Positions 8,985-17,868 of a stretch of DNA of 64,000 nucleotides are shown here, one piece after another (position 1 is the stretch's first letter; each line of letters opens with the position of its first letter). Location: assembly GCF_030732065.1 (NCBI RefSeq), contig NZ_JAVBHX010000001.1, positions 372,001 through 436,000 on the forward strand. Direction: 5' to 3'. A program made the position numbers and the translations under genes. This DNA is from Oceanimonas aquatica. Its GTDB lineage: Bacteria; Pseudomonadota; Gammaproteobacteria; Enterobacterales; Aeromonadaceae. Below the pieces are notes generated by a model. The model had not been told where the DNA came from. It did no database searches and saw only the letters and a list, made by a program, of their open reading frames with translations.

Positions 8985-9011
8985 ATACCGGGCTTGGCCC
9001 GGTATATTTTT
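8985..9011. terminator. Palindrome acting as terminator after the ferritin gene
   Basis: Perfect 9-bp stem ATACCGGGC-TTG-GCCCGGTAT, then a short T run (9007-9011). The preceding GTC makes it a member of the GTCAT-type palindromic repeats seen elsewhere in the window. Confidence 0.7.
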
Positions 9012-10767
9012 ATGGCAGCCGGTGTGGCCCGCGCTCGGTGCTGAAACAGCAGCAGCTTTGCGCGTGCTGCTTGGCGCCGTGTTTGGCGGCGCTGGCCAGC
9101 AGGGCCACGTCGTCGTGGGAATGACAGCGGCCTGCATCCGGGTGCACCACGCCAATGGCGATGCCCAGCAGTGAATAGTGCTGCAGCTCGCCGTTGCGGG
9201 CGGGGGCCATCATGCCCTGGCGCAGCCGGTCTTCGGGCCGGTAAAAGCCGACGATTTCTTCGTCAAAGCGGCGTATCACCTCGTTGCACAGGCTTTGCCA
9301 GTCGCAGCGGGCGTCAAACACCGCGACAAAGTCGTCGCCCCCCACATGGCCCAGAAACTGGCCGGCGCCACCGATGATCTGCTGCATCAGCCCGGCCACC
9401 CACTGCAGCACCTTGTCGCCCTGGGCGTAACCGTACACATCGTTGTAGGGCTTAAAATGGTTGAGATCGAAATAGGCCACGTAAAAGTCGCGCCGCTGTT
9501 GCAGTGCTTCGTCAATTTCCCGGTAAATGGGCACATTGCCCGGTAACTGGGTAAGGGGATTGGCGTGGCGGGCATGCTGCAGCCGCTGCTCGGTCATGGT
9601 GCGCAGCAGGCCCCGCACCGAGCCCAGGCCGTGATAGTGGCCGTTGTGGGTAATGATGAAATGCTGGCGGGCGATCAGGTTGTCGTCGTCGGTGATCAGC
9701 TGGCTGGTGCTTTCCAGGGAGCTGTGCTTGTCCACGATCACCGGCTGGGTGTCCATGGCCCGGGTCAGGGGCTTGTTGGCGTAGAGGGCGCGGCCAAAGG
9801 GCGTGGAAAACAGCTCCATCACACGGGAGCGGTGCAGCATGCCCACCGGCATGCCCTGGCTCAGTACCGGAATGGAGTGCAGCCGGCCATCAGCCAGCAA
9901 GCGCTCAAAGGCGGTGTCCAGGCGGTCGTTCACGTCCATGGCCGGGGCGGAGCGGGCCAGGCTGGCCACCGTGTCCTGCTGGCGGCGGGAAGGCTGGCGT
10001 TCGCCGGTGGGCACAAAGGCCGGCACCGTGGTCAGTGGTTTGGCTTCGGGCCGGCCCAGCCAGTAGCCCTGGCAATACTGAACGCCCATCTCCTGCAACT
10101 GTTCCAGCTCGCCCCGGGTTTCAATGCCTTCGGCCACCACCGCCGAGTCCATGCTGCGGGCCAGGGCGGTAATGCTGCGCACGAACTCCCGTTTCACCGG
10201 ATCCTGATCGAGATGCTGAATAAAGTGCCGGTCAATCTTGACGAAGTCGGGCTGAAGCTCCGACCACAGCTTGAGCCCGGAATAGCCGGCGCCGAGATCG
10301 TCGATGGCAATGCGAAAGCCCAGCTCCCGGTAGCGCTTGAGCGCGCGTTTCAGGCCGTCGGTGTCCTGCACCGCGTCCTGCTCCGACAGCTCAATCACGA
10401 TGCGATCGGGGGCTATGCCCAGCTCTTCCGCCAGCCGGCGGGTGCAGCCTCTGGGGTGATGGCGGTCGAGCAGCACGTTGGGGTTCACGTTCACAAACAG
10501 GCTGCCCTGCATGTCGAGCTGGTGGTAGCGGTGCAATGCCGCCTGGCGGCAGGCCAGATCCAGCTCCGACAGCAGGCTCTGCCTCCTGGCCTCGCCAAAC
10601 AGGGCCGACGGAAACTCCAGTCGGTGGCCGTGAGGGCCGCGGATCAGCGCCTCGTGGCCGAGAATGCGTCCGGCCCGAATATCGACGATGGGCTGAAACA
10701 GCGGGCGCAGCTGGCCCTCGGCAATAAGGTCGGTCAGATCGTCGCCGACGCAGGAAAGTGGAATCAT
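9010..10767 (-). CDS. c-di-GMP turnover protein with EAL, CBS-pair and GGDEF domains
   Basis: 585 residues, cytoplasmic, with the unusual order EAL (about 15-255), CBS pair (about 285-405), GGDEF (about 410-580). The EAL motif is intact (EAL at 39-41, with DDLGAGYSG and ELSEQD in the active site), so phosphodiesterase activity is likely. The GGDEF signature reads GGDDF at 476-480, an accepted variant that may or may not be active. CBS pairs usually bind adenine nucleotides and could set the balance between the two activities. I chose the ATG at 10767. A TTG at 10824 would add 19 residues but is not supported by a ribosome site. Confidence 0.85.
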   Translation of the reverse strand: MIPLSCVGDDLTDLIAEGQLRPLFQPIVDIRAGRILGHEALIRGPHGHRLEFPSALFGEARRQSLLSELDLACRQAALHRYHQLDMQGSLFVNVNPNVLLDRHHPRGCTRRLAEELGIAPDRIVIELSEQDAVQDTDGLKRALKRYRELGFRIAIDDLGAGYSGLKLWSELQPDFVKIDRHFIQHLDQDPVKREFVRSITALARSMDSAVVAEGIETRGELEQLQEMGVQYCQGYWLGRPEAKPLTTVPAFVPTGERQPSRRQQDTVASLARSAPAMDVNDRLDTAFERLLADGRLHSIPVLSQGMPVGMLHRSRVMELFSTPFGRALYANKPLTRAMDTQPVIVDKHSSLESTSQLITDDDNLIARQHFIITHNGHYHGLGSVRGLLRTMTEQRLQHARHANPLTQLPGNVPIYREIDEALQQRRDFYVAYFDLNHFKPYNDVYGYAQGDKVLQWVAGLMQQIIGGAGQFLGHVGGDDFVAVFDARCDWQSLCNEVIRRFDEEIVGFYRPEDRLRQGMMAPARNGELQHYSLLGIAIGVVHPDAGRCHSHDDVALLASAAKHGAKQHAQSCCCFSTERGPHRLP

Positions 10768-10838
10768 CTGAAACTCAGTGGTAACGGCTAAATGCGGCCA
10801 CTCTATGGCAAGGCCGTGAACCAAATATGACAGTCGCC

Positions 10839-11705
10839 CTATTCTTTTCCTTCAGCTGGTTGCAGCCGGCGCAGCGGCCACCGGCTGCGAAACAGCTGGG
10901 GGCTACTGCCTTCCCGGGAGAAATACAGGTGGCCGTCCGCCCCCAGGGCAATGGCCTCGAACTGGCCGGTTTCACTCAGCCGGTAGCGTTGCCCGGCCTC
11001 TTCCACCACCCGGTTGTTGCGCACTGGATAGCGCCAGGCAAAGGCCCGGCGGTCCAGCAGGCTGCGGCTGTAGCCAACCAGCAGCAGGGTCTGGCTGGCG
11101 GCGTCAAAGTCGGCGCCGGTCACCAGCATGCGGGTATTCAGCCGCTGCCACTCACTCAGTGGCTCGGAGGTGGCGACGGACGGCAGCCGGTAAATGGCGC
11201 TGCGCTGATCCAACCAGCGCTTGGTCAGTAGCCAGAGTTCGCCGTTCACCCAGGCCAGGGCTTCGGCGTCAAAGTTGTGCTGGTGCCGGGGCGGCCGAAA
11301 ATTGCGCTGCTCCCGGTAACGTACCGGCAGCAGCATGGGCTCGGAGACGCCATCGTCATTGAGCCTCATGGCAACAATGCGCAGATCCTGGCGCCGGCCT
11401 CCGTTGTTGCCGGTGTCGGCCACAAACAGGGTATCGTCGTTGTGGGTAATGTCTTCCCAGTCCCGGTTGGGAGCGGGCACCGGCACGCGCCGTACCAGGG
11501 TACCGTTCTGGTTGAGCACAAACAGCTCGGCGGGCTTGCCGCTGTCATTGTGGCTGATAAAGCCGCCGGCCTGAGTGGCGAGCCCCGAGCTTTCCGACAA
11601 TCCTGAGGGAAAGCTGCCCACCGGGGTCAATTGCAGGCGTTGATCGCCGGCCCCGGCGCAGGCGGTCAGCAGCAACAGGCAGAGGGCATAAAGCGGACGA
11701 GCCAT
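10839..11705 (-). CDS. Hypothetical lipoprotein, probable beta-propeller
   Basis: 288 residues with lipobox LLTAC (Cys16). The mature part is built of repeating strands with patterns such as SESSGLA, FISHNDSGKPAELFVLN, WEDITHNDDTLFVADTGNNGGRR and FDAEALAW, which resemble SdiA-regulated / esterase-like beta-propeller proteins. The DTGNNG stretch looks like a metal-binding turn. It may be cotranscribed with the EAL-CBS-GGDEF gene that starts 71 bp downstream of it, but nothing shows a functional link. The specific role is unknown. Confidence 0.7.
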   Translation of the reverse strand: MARPLYALCLLLLTACAGAGDQRLQLTPVGSFPSGLSESSGLATQAGGFISHNDSGKPAELFVLNQNGTLVRRVPVPAPNRDWEDITHNDDTLFVADTGNNGGRRQDLRIVAMRLNDDGVSEPMLLPVRYREQRNFRPPRHQHNFDAEALAWVNGELWLLTKRWLDQRSAIYRLPSVATSEPLSEWQRLNTRMLVTGADFDAASQTLLLVGYSRSLLDRRAFAWRYPVRNNRVVEEAGQRYRLSETGQFEAIALGADGHLYFSREGSSPQLFRSRWPLRRLQPAEGKE

Positions 11706-11979
11706 GGGGTGAACTCCGAAAGGGGATATATGATCCAGTTATAGCGCTTTCATTAATAACCGGGACAGTGAAATAAGCAAGGCAGCAAAGCGGGAAAAAG
11801 GTTACCGTTTTAAATGTTACTGTAAACGAGCTGTTAACTGGTCATGTGCACTGTTAATGCCCTCCATAAGCAATAAATATGGCTGCTTTTATTTTTCAAA
11901 TCAGGTCAATATTTCATCTTAAAGCTGGTAAGCTTCGCGCGAATTTTTTGACCGAAATGACAGATAAGGAGGAAAGCGA

Positions 11980-12885
11980 GTGGCCAGAGGGGTTGCGTTG
12001 TCGGTGTTTTCATCGGTGTTGTTTGCGCTGCTGTATTACTACGCCAGCCTGATGACGCCCATGAGCGGCGAAGTGGTGTTTGGCTGGCGCATGCTGCTGA
12101 CCATGCCCTGCCTGGGACTGTTTCTGCTGTACAGCGGCGACTGGCGGCTGGTGGCCACCCTGCTTGCGCAACTGAAAACCCGGCCTGTCCTCTGGCTGGG
12201 CCTGCCCCTGTCTTCCGCCCTGGTGGCGGTGCAACTGTGGATCTTTATGTGGGCGCCCATCAACGGCCGCGGCCTGGCGGTGTCGCTGGGATATTTCATG
12301 ATGCCGCTGGTGCTGGTGCTGGTGGGACGTTTTCTGTATCACGAGCGCCCCACCCGGTTGCAGTGGCTGGCGGTGGCCTGTGCCGCCTTTGGGGTGGCCA
12401 ACGAGGTATGGCATGCCGGCGGTGTGTCCTGGGAGACCCTGGTGGTGGCCATTGGCTACCCGCTGTATTTTGTGTGGCGGCGCTGGCTCGGCAACGACAC
12501 CCTTGGGGGTCTGTGGTGCGACATGCTGCTGATGCTGCCGGCGGCGACCTGGTTCGCCTTTGCTGCCGACTCGCCCATGGCGGTATTTGGCGAGCGGCCG
12601 CTGCTCTATGTGCTGGTGCTGGGGCTTGGCATGATCAGCGCCCTGGCGCTGGCCTGCTACATTCTGGCCAGCCGCCGGCTGCCGTTCAGTCTGTTTGGCC
12701 TGCTCGGCTATGTGGAGCCGGTGCTGCTGGTGGTGGTGTCACTGGTACTGGGCGAAACCATTGCCGATGAAGAGTGGCCCACCTATATCGCCATCTGGAC
12801 GGCGGTGGCGCTGCTGATCCTCGAGGGGGTGCGCAAAATGCTGTCGTTTCGTCGTTATCCCTTCAGCCAGAACGCCGCCCACTGA
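11980..12885 (+). CDS. rarD: EamA/RhaT-superfamily permease, RarD-like
   Basis: 301 residues with about ten hydrophobic segments in two EamA repeats. The sequence follows RarD (FWRM/GWRMLL near residue 35, WAPINGRGLAVSLGYFMMPL near 90-110, GYPLYFVWRRW, and FGLLGYVEPVLLV near 245-258). Transported substrate is not established for this family. The GTG start is preceded by AAGGAGG. The 274-bp gap upstream is AT-rich and probably holds its promoter. It converges on another EamA-type gene. Confidence 0.85.
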   Translation: MARGVALSVFSSVLFALLYYYASLMTPMSGEVVFGWRMLLTMPCLGLFLLYSGDWRLVATLLAQLKTRPVLWLGLPLSSALVAVQLWIFMWAPINGRGLAVSLGYFMMPLVLVLVGRFLYHERPTRLQWLAVACAAFGVANEVWHAGGVSWETLVVAIGYPLYFVWRRWLGNDTLGGLWCDMLLMLPAATWFAFAADSPMAVFGERPLLYVLVLGLGMISALALACYILASRRLPFSLFGLLGYVEPVLLVVVSLVLGETIADEEWPTYIAIWTAVALLILEGVRKMLSFRRYPFSQNAAH

Positions 12886-12924
12886 TACCACCGCAACTGC
12901 TTTCAGCGATGAAAGGGGTGGCCA

Positions 12925-13809
12925 TCAGGCCCACATGACACAGATGGCAGCGAGCACGATCAATACCAGGCCGCCGTGATCCCGGCGGCCCAGCCGTTCC
13001 CGAAAATACCAGGCCGAGATCATCAGGGTAAACAGTACCTCTACCTGACCCAGGGTCTTGACCAGGGCCACGCTTTCCAGACTCATGGCGCTGAACCAGC
13101 CAATGGAACCGAGGCAGCTGGTCAGGCTCACCAGAGCAGTCAGCCCCGGCCGGCGCCACAGTGACACCAGCGCCTGAGGATTGCGCAGGCCCAGCCAGAT
13201 AACCAGCAGCAGGGTCTGCAGGCCGATCACCAGCAACAGCACCCAGGCGGCGCCAAAGGGAAAGGGCAGGGCCAGCACCAGGCTGGCTTCCCGCACCCAC
13301 AGCGAGGTCAGTGCAAAGGCCAGGCCGCTGCCGAGGCCGGTGACCAGGGTGCTGGCCGGCACGCCGTTTTCCGCCGCCCGGCTGAGACCACTCAGCAGCC
13401 ACACCGCCAGTGCCCCAAGCAGCACCCCCAGCCAGCCCAGGGCCGTCAGCGGCGCGCTGAAAAAGAACACGCCCAGTGCCGCCGCCAGCACCGCCTCGCT
13501 CTTGGCCAGGCCCACGCCCACCGCGTAATTGCGCAACTGAAACAGTCGCACCATCAGTGCCGTGGCCAGGATCTGGCTGAGCGCCGCCGCCACGATCAGC
13601 CACGCAAAGGCAGGGGTAAAATCGGGCAGGGGCTGCTCCGGCTGCCAGCGATACAGCAGCCACAGGTATATGCCGGCCAGCGGCCAGGCCAGTACAAAGC
13701 GCGCCAGGGTGACGGCGGTGGCGCCCGCCTCCTGGCTCAGGCGTTTCTGAAAGGCATTGCGCCAGGCCTGCATAAAGGCGGCAAACAGGGTAAAGGGGAT
13801 CCACAGCAT
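12925..13809 (-). CDS. EamA-family drug/metabolite transporter
   Basis: 294 residues with ten predicted membrane helices in two EamA repeats (LVRLFQLRNYAVGVGLAKSEAVLAA marks the end of repeat 1 and its charged positions). It is only distantly related to the convergent RarD-like protein. Substrate unknown. Convergent to rarD with a 39-bp gap and no obvious terminator. Confidence 0.82.
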   Translation of the reverse strand: MLWIPFTLFAAFMQAWRNAFQKRLSQEAGATAVTLARFVLAWPLAGIYLWLLYRWQPEQPLPDFTPAFAWLIVAAALSQILATALMVRLFQLRNYAVGVGLAKSEAVLAAALGVFFFSAPLTALGWLGVLLGALAVWLLSGLSRAAENGVPASTLVTGLGSGLAFALTSLWVREASLVLALPFPFGAAWVLLLVIGLQTLLLVIWLGLRNPQALVSLWRRPGLTALVSLTSCLGSIGWFSAMSLESVALVKTLGQVEVLFTLMISAWYFRERLGRRDHGGLVLIVLAAICVMWA

Positions 13810-13888
13810 GGCGGCGTCCTTGGCAGCAGGGCAAAAAGAGAAAGGGGCTTATGTTAGCAGAGTCACCGGGCGCTGTGAGCCGCAACAA

Positions 13889-13913
13889 AAAAGCGCCCGC
13901 AGGCGCTTTTTCA
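13889..13913. terminator. Bidirectional terminator between the EamA gene and tcyP
   Basis: AAAAGCGCC-CGCA-GGCGCTTTT stem with A and T runs at the two sides, so it can end transcription of tcyP on the minus strand. Confidence 0.82.
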
Positions 13914-13932
13914 GTATGAAGGCGGGGAGAGC

Positions 13933-15315
13933 TCAGGCAGTGGCCGGAGCGTGCTCGTCTTCATCGGCGGCAAACACCGCTTCGTCGGTCTGGCCCAGCA
14001 GCTTGCTGCTGATGGTGCCGGCGGTCATGGCGCCGTTCACGTTCAGTGCGGTGCGGGCCATGTCGATCAGCGGTTCAATGGAGATCAGCAGCGCCGCCAG
14101 GGCCACCGGCATGCCCATGATGGGCAGCACAATCAGGGCAGCAAAGGTGGCGCCACCGCCCACGCCGGCCACGCCGAACGAGGCCAGGGTGATCACGCCC
14201 ACCAGGGTGGCAAGCCACAGCGGATCCAGCACGTCGATGCCCATGGTGGGAGCAATCATCACCGCCAGCATGGCCGGATAGATGCCGGCACAGCCGTTCT
14301 GGCCAATGGTGGCGCCAAAGGAGGCGGCAAAGTTGGCAATGCTTTCGGGCACGCCCAGCTTCTGGGTTTGCGCTTGCACGTTGAGCGGAATGGTGGCGGC
14401 GCTGGAGCGGCTGGTAAAGGCAAAGGCCAGCACCGGCCATACCTTGGTGAAAAAGCGTTTGGCATTCACGCCCGCCAGGGTCAGCAGGGCGCCGTGCACG
14501 GCAAACATGATGGCAATGGCCAGGTAGGACGCCACCAAAAAGCCGGCCAGACTGAGCACGTCCTGCAGGTTGGAGCCGGCGATGACCTTGGTCATCAGCG
14601 CCATCACGCCATAGGGGGTCAGTTTCATCACCAGTCGCACCAGGCGCATGATCAGCGCCTGCAGGGCTTCAATGCCGCCCACCACGCGCTTGCCCAGCTC
14701 CGGCTCGTCCTTCAGCAGGGTCAGCACCGCCAGCCCCAGGAACACCGCAAAGATCACCACACCGATGATGGAGGTGGGGCTGGCACCGGTCATGTCGGCA
14801 AAGGGGTTGCGCGGAATAAAGGACACCAGCAGCTGAGGCACGGACAAGTCGGCCACGCTGGCCACCCGGGCTTCCAGTTGCTCGGCGCGGGCCAGCTCGC
14901 GGGCGCCCTGCACCAGATCGGCGGCGCTCAGGCCAAAGCCGTGGGTCACAAAGACACCCACCAGCGCCGAAATGGCGGTGGTAAACAGCAGCACCCCCAG
15001 GGTCAGAACGCTGATCTTGCCCAGGGAAGTGGCGTTATGCAGCCGTGACACGGCGCCGAGAATGGACACCAGTACCAGCGGGATGACGATCATCTGCAGC
15101 AGGCGCACATAGCCGCCGCCCACCACATTTACCCATTCCAGGGTGCGGCCGATGGTGTCGGCGCCATACAGCAGCTGCATGGCAAAGCCCGCGGCCACAC
15201 CGAACACCAGGCCGGTCAGCACCTGACGGGAAAGGGACTGACCCCCGCGGGCCAGTTTGCCGAGCACCAGCATCAGCAGCACAAAGATCGTCAGGTTGAC
15301 GAGCACGGTCAGCAT
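13933..15315 (-). CDS. tcyP: L-cystine:cation symporter TcyP (YdjN)
   Basis: 460 residues, a dicarboxylate/amino acid:cation symporter fold. It is closely similar to E. coli TcyP throughout: [50 protein letters not shown] and the conserved [15 protein letters not shown] and [16 protein letters not shown] stretches that form the substrate and ion sites. It imports L-cystine for sulfur assimilation. Single gene with its own terminator. The C-terminal tail is acidic (ADEDEH). Confidence 0.93.
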   Translation of the reverse strand: MLTVLVNLTIFVLLMLVLGKLARGGQSLSRQVLTGLVFGVAAGFAMQLLYGADTIGRTLEWVNVVGGGYVRLLQMIVIPLVLVSILGAVSRLHNATSLGKISVLTLGVLLFTTAISALVGVFVTHGFGLSAADLVQGARELARAEQLEARVASVADLSVPQLLVSFIPRNPFADMTGASPTSIIGVVIFAVFLGLAVLTLLKDEPELGKRVVGGIEALQALIMRLVRLVMKLTPYGVMALMTKVIAGSNLQDVLSLAGFLVASYLAIAIMFAVHGALLTLAGVNAKRFFTKVWPVLAFAFTSRSSAATIPLNVQAQTQKLGVPESIANFAASFGATIGQNGCAGIYPAMLAVMIAPTMGIDVLDPLWLATLVGVITLASFGVAGVGGGATFAALIVLPIMGMPVALAALLISIEPLIDMARTALNVNGAMTAGTISSKLLGQTDEAVFAADEDEHAPATA

Positions 15316-15456
15316 GAAGACTCCAAAATGTCAGAAAATAATAGCGAAGCCGGCGATGCTAACAGCACAATTAACTGGGTCGTTAATCCGTTTGGTTATG
15401 ACTTATGAAAAATAGTGTGAAAGGCGGTTTTTGAAGAGAATGCGACCAATTGTAAA

Positions 15457-15480
15457 GCAGAGCCCGGTGCCGGGCTCTGC
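15457..15480 (-). terminator. Strong hairpin downstream of the lytic transglycosylase gene
   Basis: Perfect 11-bp arms GCAGAGCCCGG / CCGGGCTCTGC with a 2-base centre, followed on the minus strand by only TTTA. Good stem, weak U tract. Confidence 0.6.
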
Positions 15481-15489
15481 GAACTGGCG

Positions 15490-16755
15490 TCAGCGCAGGC
15501 GTTCCAGCAGGCTGGCGCTGGCGTAGCCGTCGGCCACCAGCCCTCGGGCCTGCTGCCAGGCACGAATGGCGGCCATGGTGTTGGGGCCAATCACGCCATC
15601 GGCACCTTGAGTATCAAAGCCCTGTTCGGTCAGGCGCTGTTGCAGTTCCTGCTTTTCGGTGCGGCTCAGGGCCCGCTCATGACGGGGCCAGGCCTGGTGA
15701 AAGTCACTACCACCGGCGATTTTATCGGCAAGGTGTCCGACGCCCATGGCGTAGGCGGTGGCGTTGTTGTAGCGCTTGATCACAAAGAAGTTGTTAAACA
15801 CCACAAACGCCGGCCCCTGGGCGCCCGCCGGCACCAGAATGGCGGCCTCGCCATGGTCGGGCAGGGGCTGGCCGTTGATTTGTGTGATACCCAGCCCGCG
15901 CCAGTGGGCCACCGGCTGGCGGCGCTTTTGATCCGCCTGGGTGTAGTCAAAGCCCTCGGGCAGGGTCACTTCCAGCCCCCAGGGGGCGCCGGCCTGCCAG
16001 CCAAAGCGGGACAGGTAATAGGCGGTAGAAGCCAGGGCGTCGGTGGGGTCCTCGCTCCAGATGTTGCGTTTGCCATCACCGTTAAAGTCCTGGGCATAGG
16101 CCAGGTAGCTGGTGGGCATAAACTGGGTGTGCCCCATGGCACCCGCCCAGGAGCCGCGCATGTCGTTTACGCTCACATCTCCCGCCTGCAGTATGCGCAG
16201 GGCGGCGATCAGCTGGGTTTCGGCAAACTGGCGGCGGCGGCCTTCAAAGGCCAGGGTGGCCAGGCCTTCAATGGTGGGGGTGTTGCCCCGGTAGCCGCCG
16301 TAGTTGGTTTCCATGCCCCACACCGCCAGCACCACCTCGGCTTTAACGCCGTAACGCTGCTCGATTTGCGTCAGGGTGTCGGCAAGTGCCCGACGTTTTG
16401 CCTGGCCGGTGCTGACCCGGGTGGCGGACGCGGCGCTGTCCAGGTAGTCCCACAACTGGCGGGTAAATTCGGCCTGGCCGCGATCGAGTTTAATCACGCT
16501 GTGATTCAGGTCGATATCCTTAAAGGCGGCGTCAAATACCTCGGGCGAAATGCCCTCGGCCAGGGCGCGGCGGCGAAAATCGGCGCGCCAGGCGATAAAG
16601 CTTTGCTGCTCGGCCCGGGATGGCGGCTTGCCGCCATCGGCCTTTGAAGGCACAGAGGCGTCAGGCTGAGACTGGGGTGAAGGACTGGCATGGCTGGCAC
16701 AGCCGCCGGTCAGGGCGCCGGCGATCAGGCAGGCCACAAGGGAGCTTCTGAACAT
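15490..16755 (-). CDS. Membrane-bound lytic murein transglycosylase, MltB family, with peptidoglycan-binding domain
   Basis: 421-residue lipoprotein (lipobox LTGGC, Cys19) that cleaves glycan strands to 1,6-anhydro-muropeptides. The catalytic Glu149 lies in VWGMETNYG, and GSWAGAMGHTQFMPTSY is the conserved MltB active-site stretch. A C-terminal PG_binding_1 domain (about 360-421, with GFDTQGADGVIGPNTMAAIRAWQ) makes it about 60 residues longer than E. coli MltB and like the MltB2/SltB relatives of Pseudomonas and Vibrio. Monocistronic. Confidence 0.93.
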   Translation of the reverse strand: MFRSSLVACLIAGALTGGCASHASPSPQSQPDASVPSKADGGKPPSRAEQQSFIAWRADFRRRALAEGISPEVFDAAFKDIDLNHSVIKLDRGQAEFTRQLWDYLDSAASATRVSTGQAKRRALADTLTQIEQRYGVKAEVVLAVWGMETNYGGYRGNTPTIEGLATLAFEGRRRQFAETQLIAALRILQAGDVSVNDMRGSWAGAMGHTQFMPTSYLAYAQDFNGDGKRNIWSEDPTDALASTAYYLSRFGWQAGAPWGLEVTLPEGFDYTQADQKRRQPVAHWRGLGITQINGQPLPDHGEAAILVPAGAQGPAFVVFNNFFVIKRYNNATAYAMGVGHLADKIAGGSDFHQAWPRHERALSRTEKQELQQRLTEQGFDTQGADGVIGPNTMAAIRAWQQARGLVADGYASASLLERLR

Positions 16756-16955
16756 GGGGTTATTCCGGGTTGACTGATGGCCGACAGCTTATCCGATTAT
16801 CGAATAAATGAAAGTGGCCAAAGGGCGTACTCAAATGATGTGACGCAGTCACCATAAAATGACGCAAATCGTACCCGGCGGCGCAGATTGCCCGACCCGG
16901 CTTTGTTATCATGCCCGCATGCCGTTGGCGTGAACGCAATCAGGGAGAAGCGAGG

Positions 16956-17267
16956 GTGAAGTGTCCTTGTTGTGGGTGCCGTATTAATGCGGCACAGGTC
17001 AAATAGCGGGAAAGTCGTGGGCTTGGTATGCGGCTGCGCTGCCCCCATTGTGATAGGTGGCTGATGGTCGACGGCCGGGCCACCCTCGCCAAGCTGGCCG
17101 GCGTGCTTGCCATGCTGGCGGGAGCCGGTGTCATGCTGTGGGGGCCGGCCGGCGGCTGGCCATTGGGAGCTGGGTTGTGCATCATGGGTGCAGTGCTGGC
17201 CCTGCAGGCCCGCCGCCGGGAGCTGGCGCTGCAGCCGGCCCCTTCAGGAGACGAGCCACATTCCTGA
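16956..17267 (+). pseudogene. Zinc-ribbon, two-TM protein split by an in-frame TAG
   Basis: A GTG at 16956 with a GGGAG site opens a frame reading CPCCGCRINAAQ and meets TAG at 17004-17006. The same frame goes on to 17267 without another stop. The second part contains LRCPHCDRWL, then two hydrophobic segments (about 17090-17200). Two CxxC pairs, one on each side of the stop, make a normal four-Cys zinc ribbon, so the original gene was most likely one protein of about 103 residues. The part after the stop could still start at ATG 17028 (79 residues), but with only half of the zinc site. It could be a nonsense mutation, a sequencing error, or TAG readthrough. Function unknown. Confidence 0.5.
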
Positions 17268-17305
17268 CGTTGAGGGTGGCGCATGGTTTTGTATTCGGAG
17301 TTGTC

Positions 17306-17776
17306 ATGTACTCGAGCAGAGACTACCAGGAAACCGATTTCAGCAGCCTGGAGCTGATTTATCACGATGCGGTCATGGGCCAGGGGCGACGCGGCTACAG
17401 CGACGAGCAGGTGCAGGTGTGGGCGGCGTTTCCCTACCAGTTCCGCGACGACTTCAGCCGCCTGGTGCGCACCGGTTATACCCGGGTGATGACCCTGCAC
17501 AATATTCCGGTGGCCTTTGCCACCCTGAGCCCGGATCACTGCCTGGCGCTGATCTATGTGCTGGCGGAGCACTCCGGCCGGGGCCTGGCCGGACGCCTGT
17601 GCGCAGATATAGAGCAGGAGGCGCGCCGGCGCGGTGTGCACTGCCTGACCACCGACGCTAGCGTGCTGTCGCGGCCCATGTTTGAACAGCGGGGCTTTCG
17701 CCTGCTCGATCAGCAGGAAGTGCACAAGGCCGGCATGAGCTTCACCCGTTTTATCATGGAAAAAAAGCTGGACTGA
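17306..17776 (+). CDS. GNAT-family N-acetyltransferase
   Basis: 156 residues. The acetyl-CoA-binding region follows the GNAT pattern: LIYVLAEHSGRGLAGRLCADIEQEARRRG (R/Q-x-x-G-x-G/A loop as SGRGLAG, about residue 96), then the C-terminal FEQRGFRLLDQQEVHKAGMSF typical of the YafP/PA-like small acetyltransferases. The ATG at 17306 has a CGGAG site 5 bp before it. The acceptor substrate cannot be predicted. Confidence 0.82.
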   Translation: MYSSRDYQETDFSSLELIYHDAVMGQGRRGYSDEQVQVWAAFPYQFRDDFSRLVRTGYTRVMTLHNIPVAFATLSPDHCLALIYVLAEHSGRGLAGRLCADIEQEARRRGVHCLTTDASVLSRPMFEQRGFRLLDQQEVHKAGMSFTRFIMEKKLD

Positions 17777-17868
17777 CGCCCCGCCTGCCTGCTGGCGTTA
17801 ACCCCGGCTTTGCCGCACAATAGCGCCGCCGCCAAGCGGCGTGTTATTCAGAAATCGGGAGAACGGCC

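Noticed and set aside
8498-9010. Encapsulin shell gene near the EncFtn gene
   Set aside because: Both flanks read; only yiaY and the c-di-GMP protein are found.
15457-15480. Attachment site or recombination dyad
   Set aside because: Best explained as the terminator hairpin of the transglycosylase gene; no integrase nearby.
16940-17725. 261-codon minus-strand frame over the GNAT gene
   Set aside because: Overlaps a recognisable GNAT gene and the zinc-ribbon remnant; no family resemblance.
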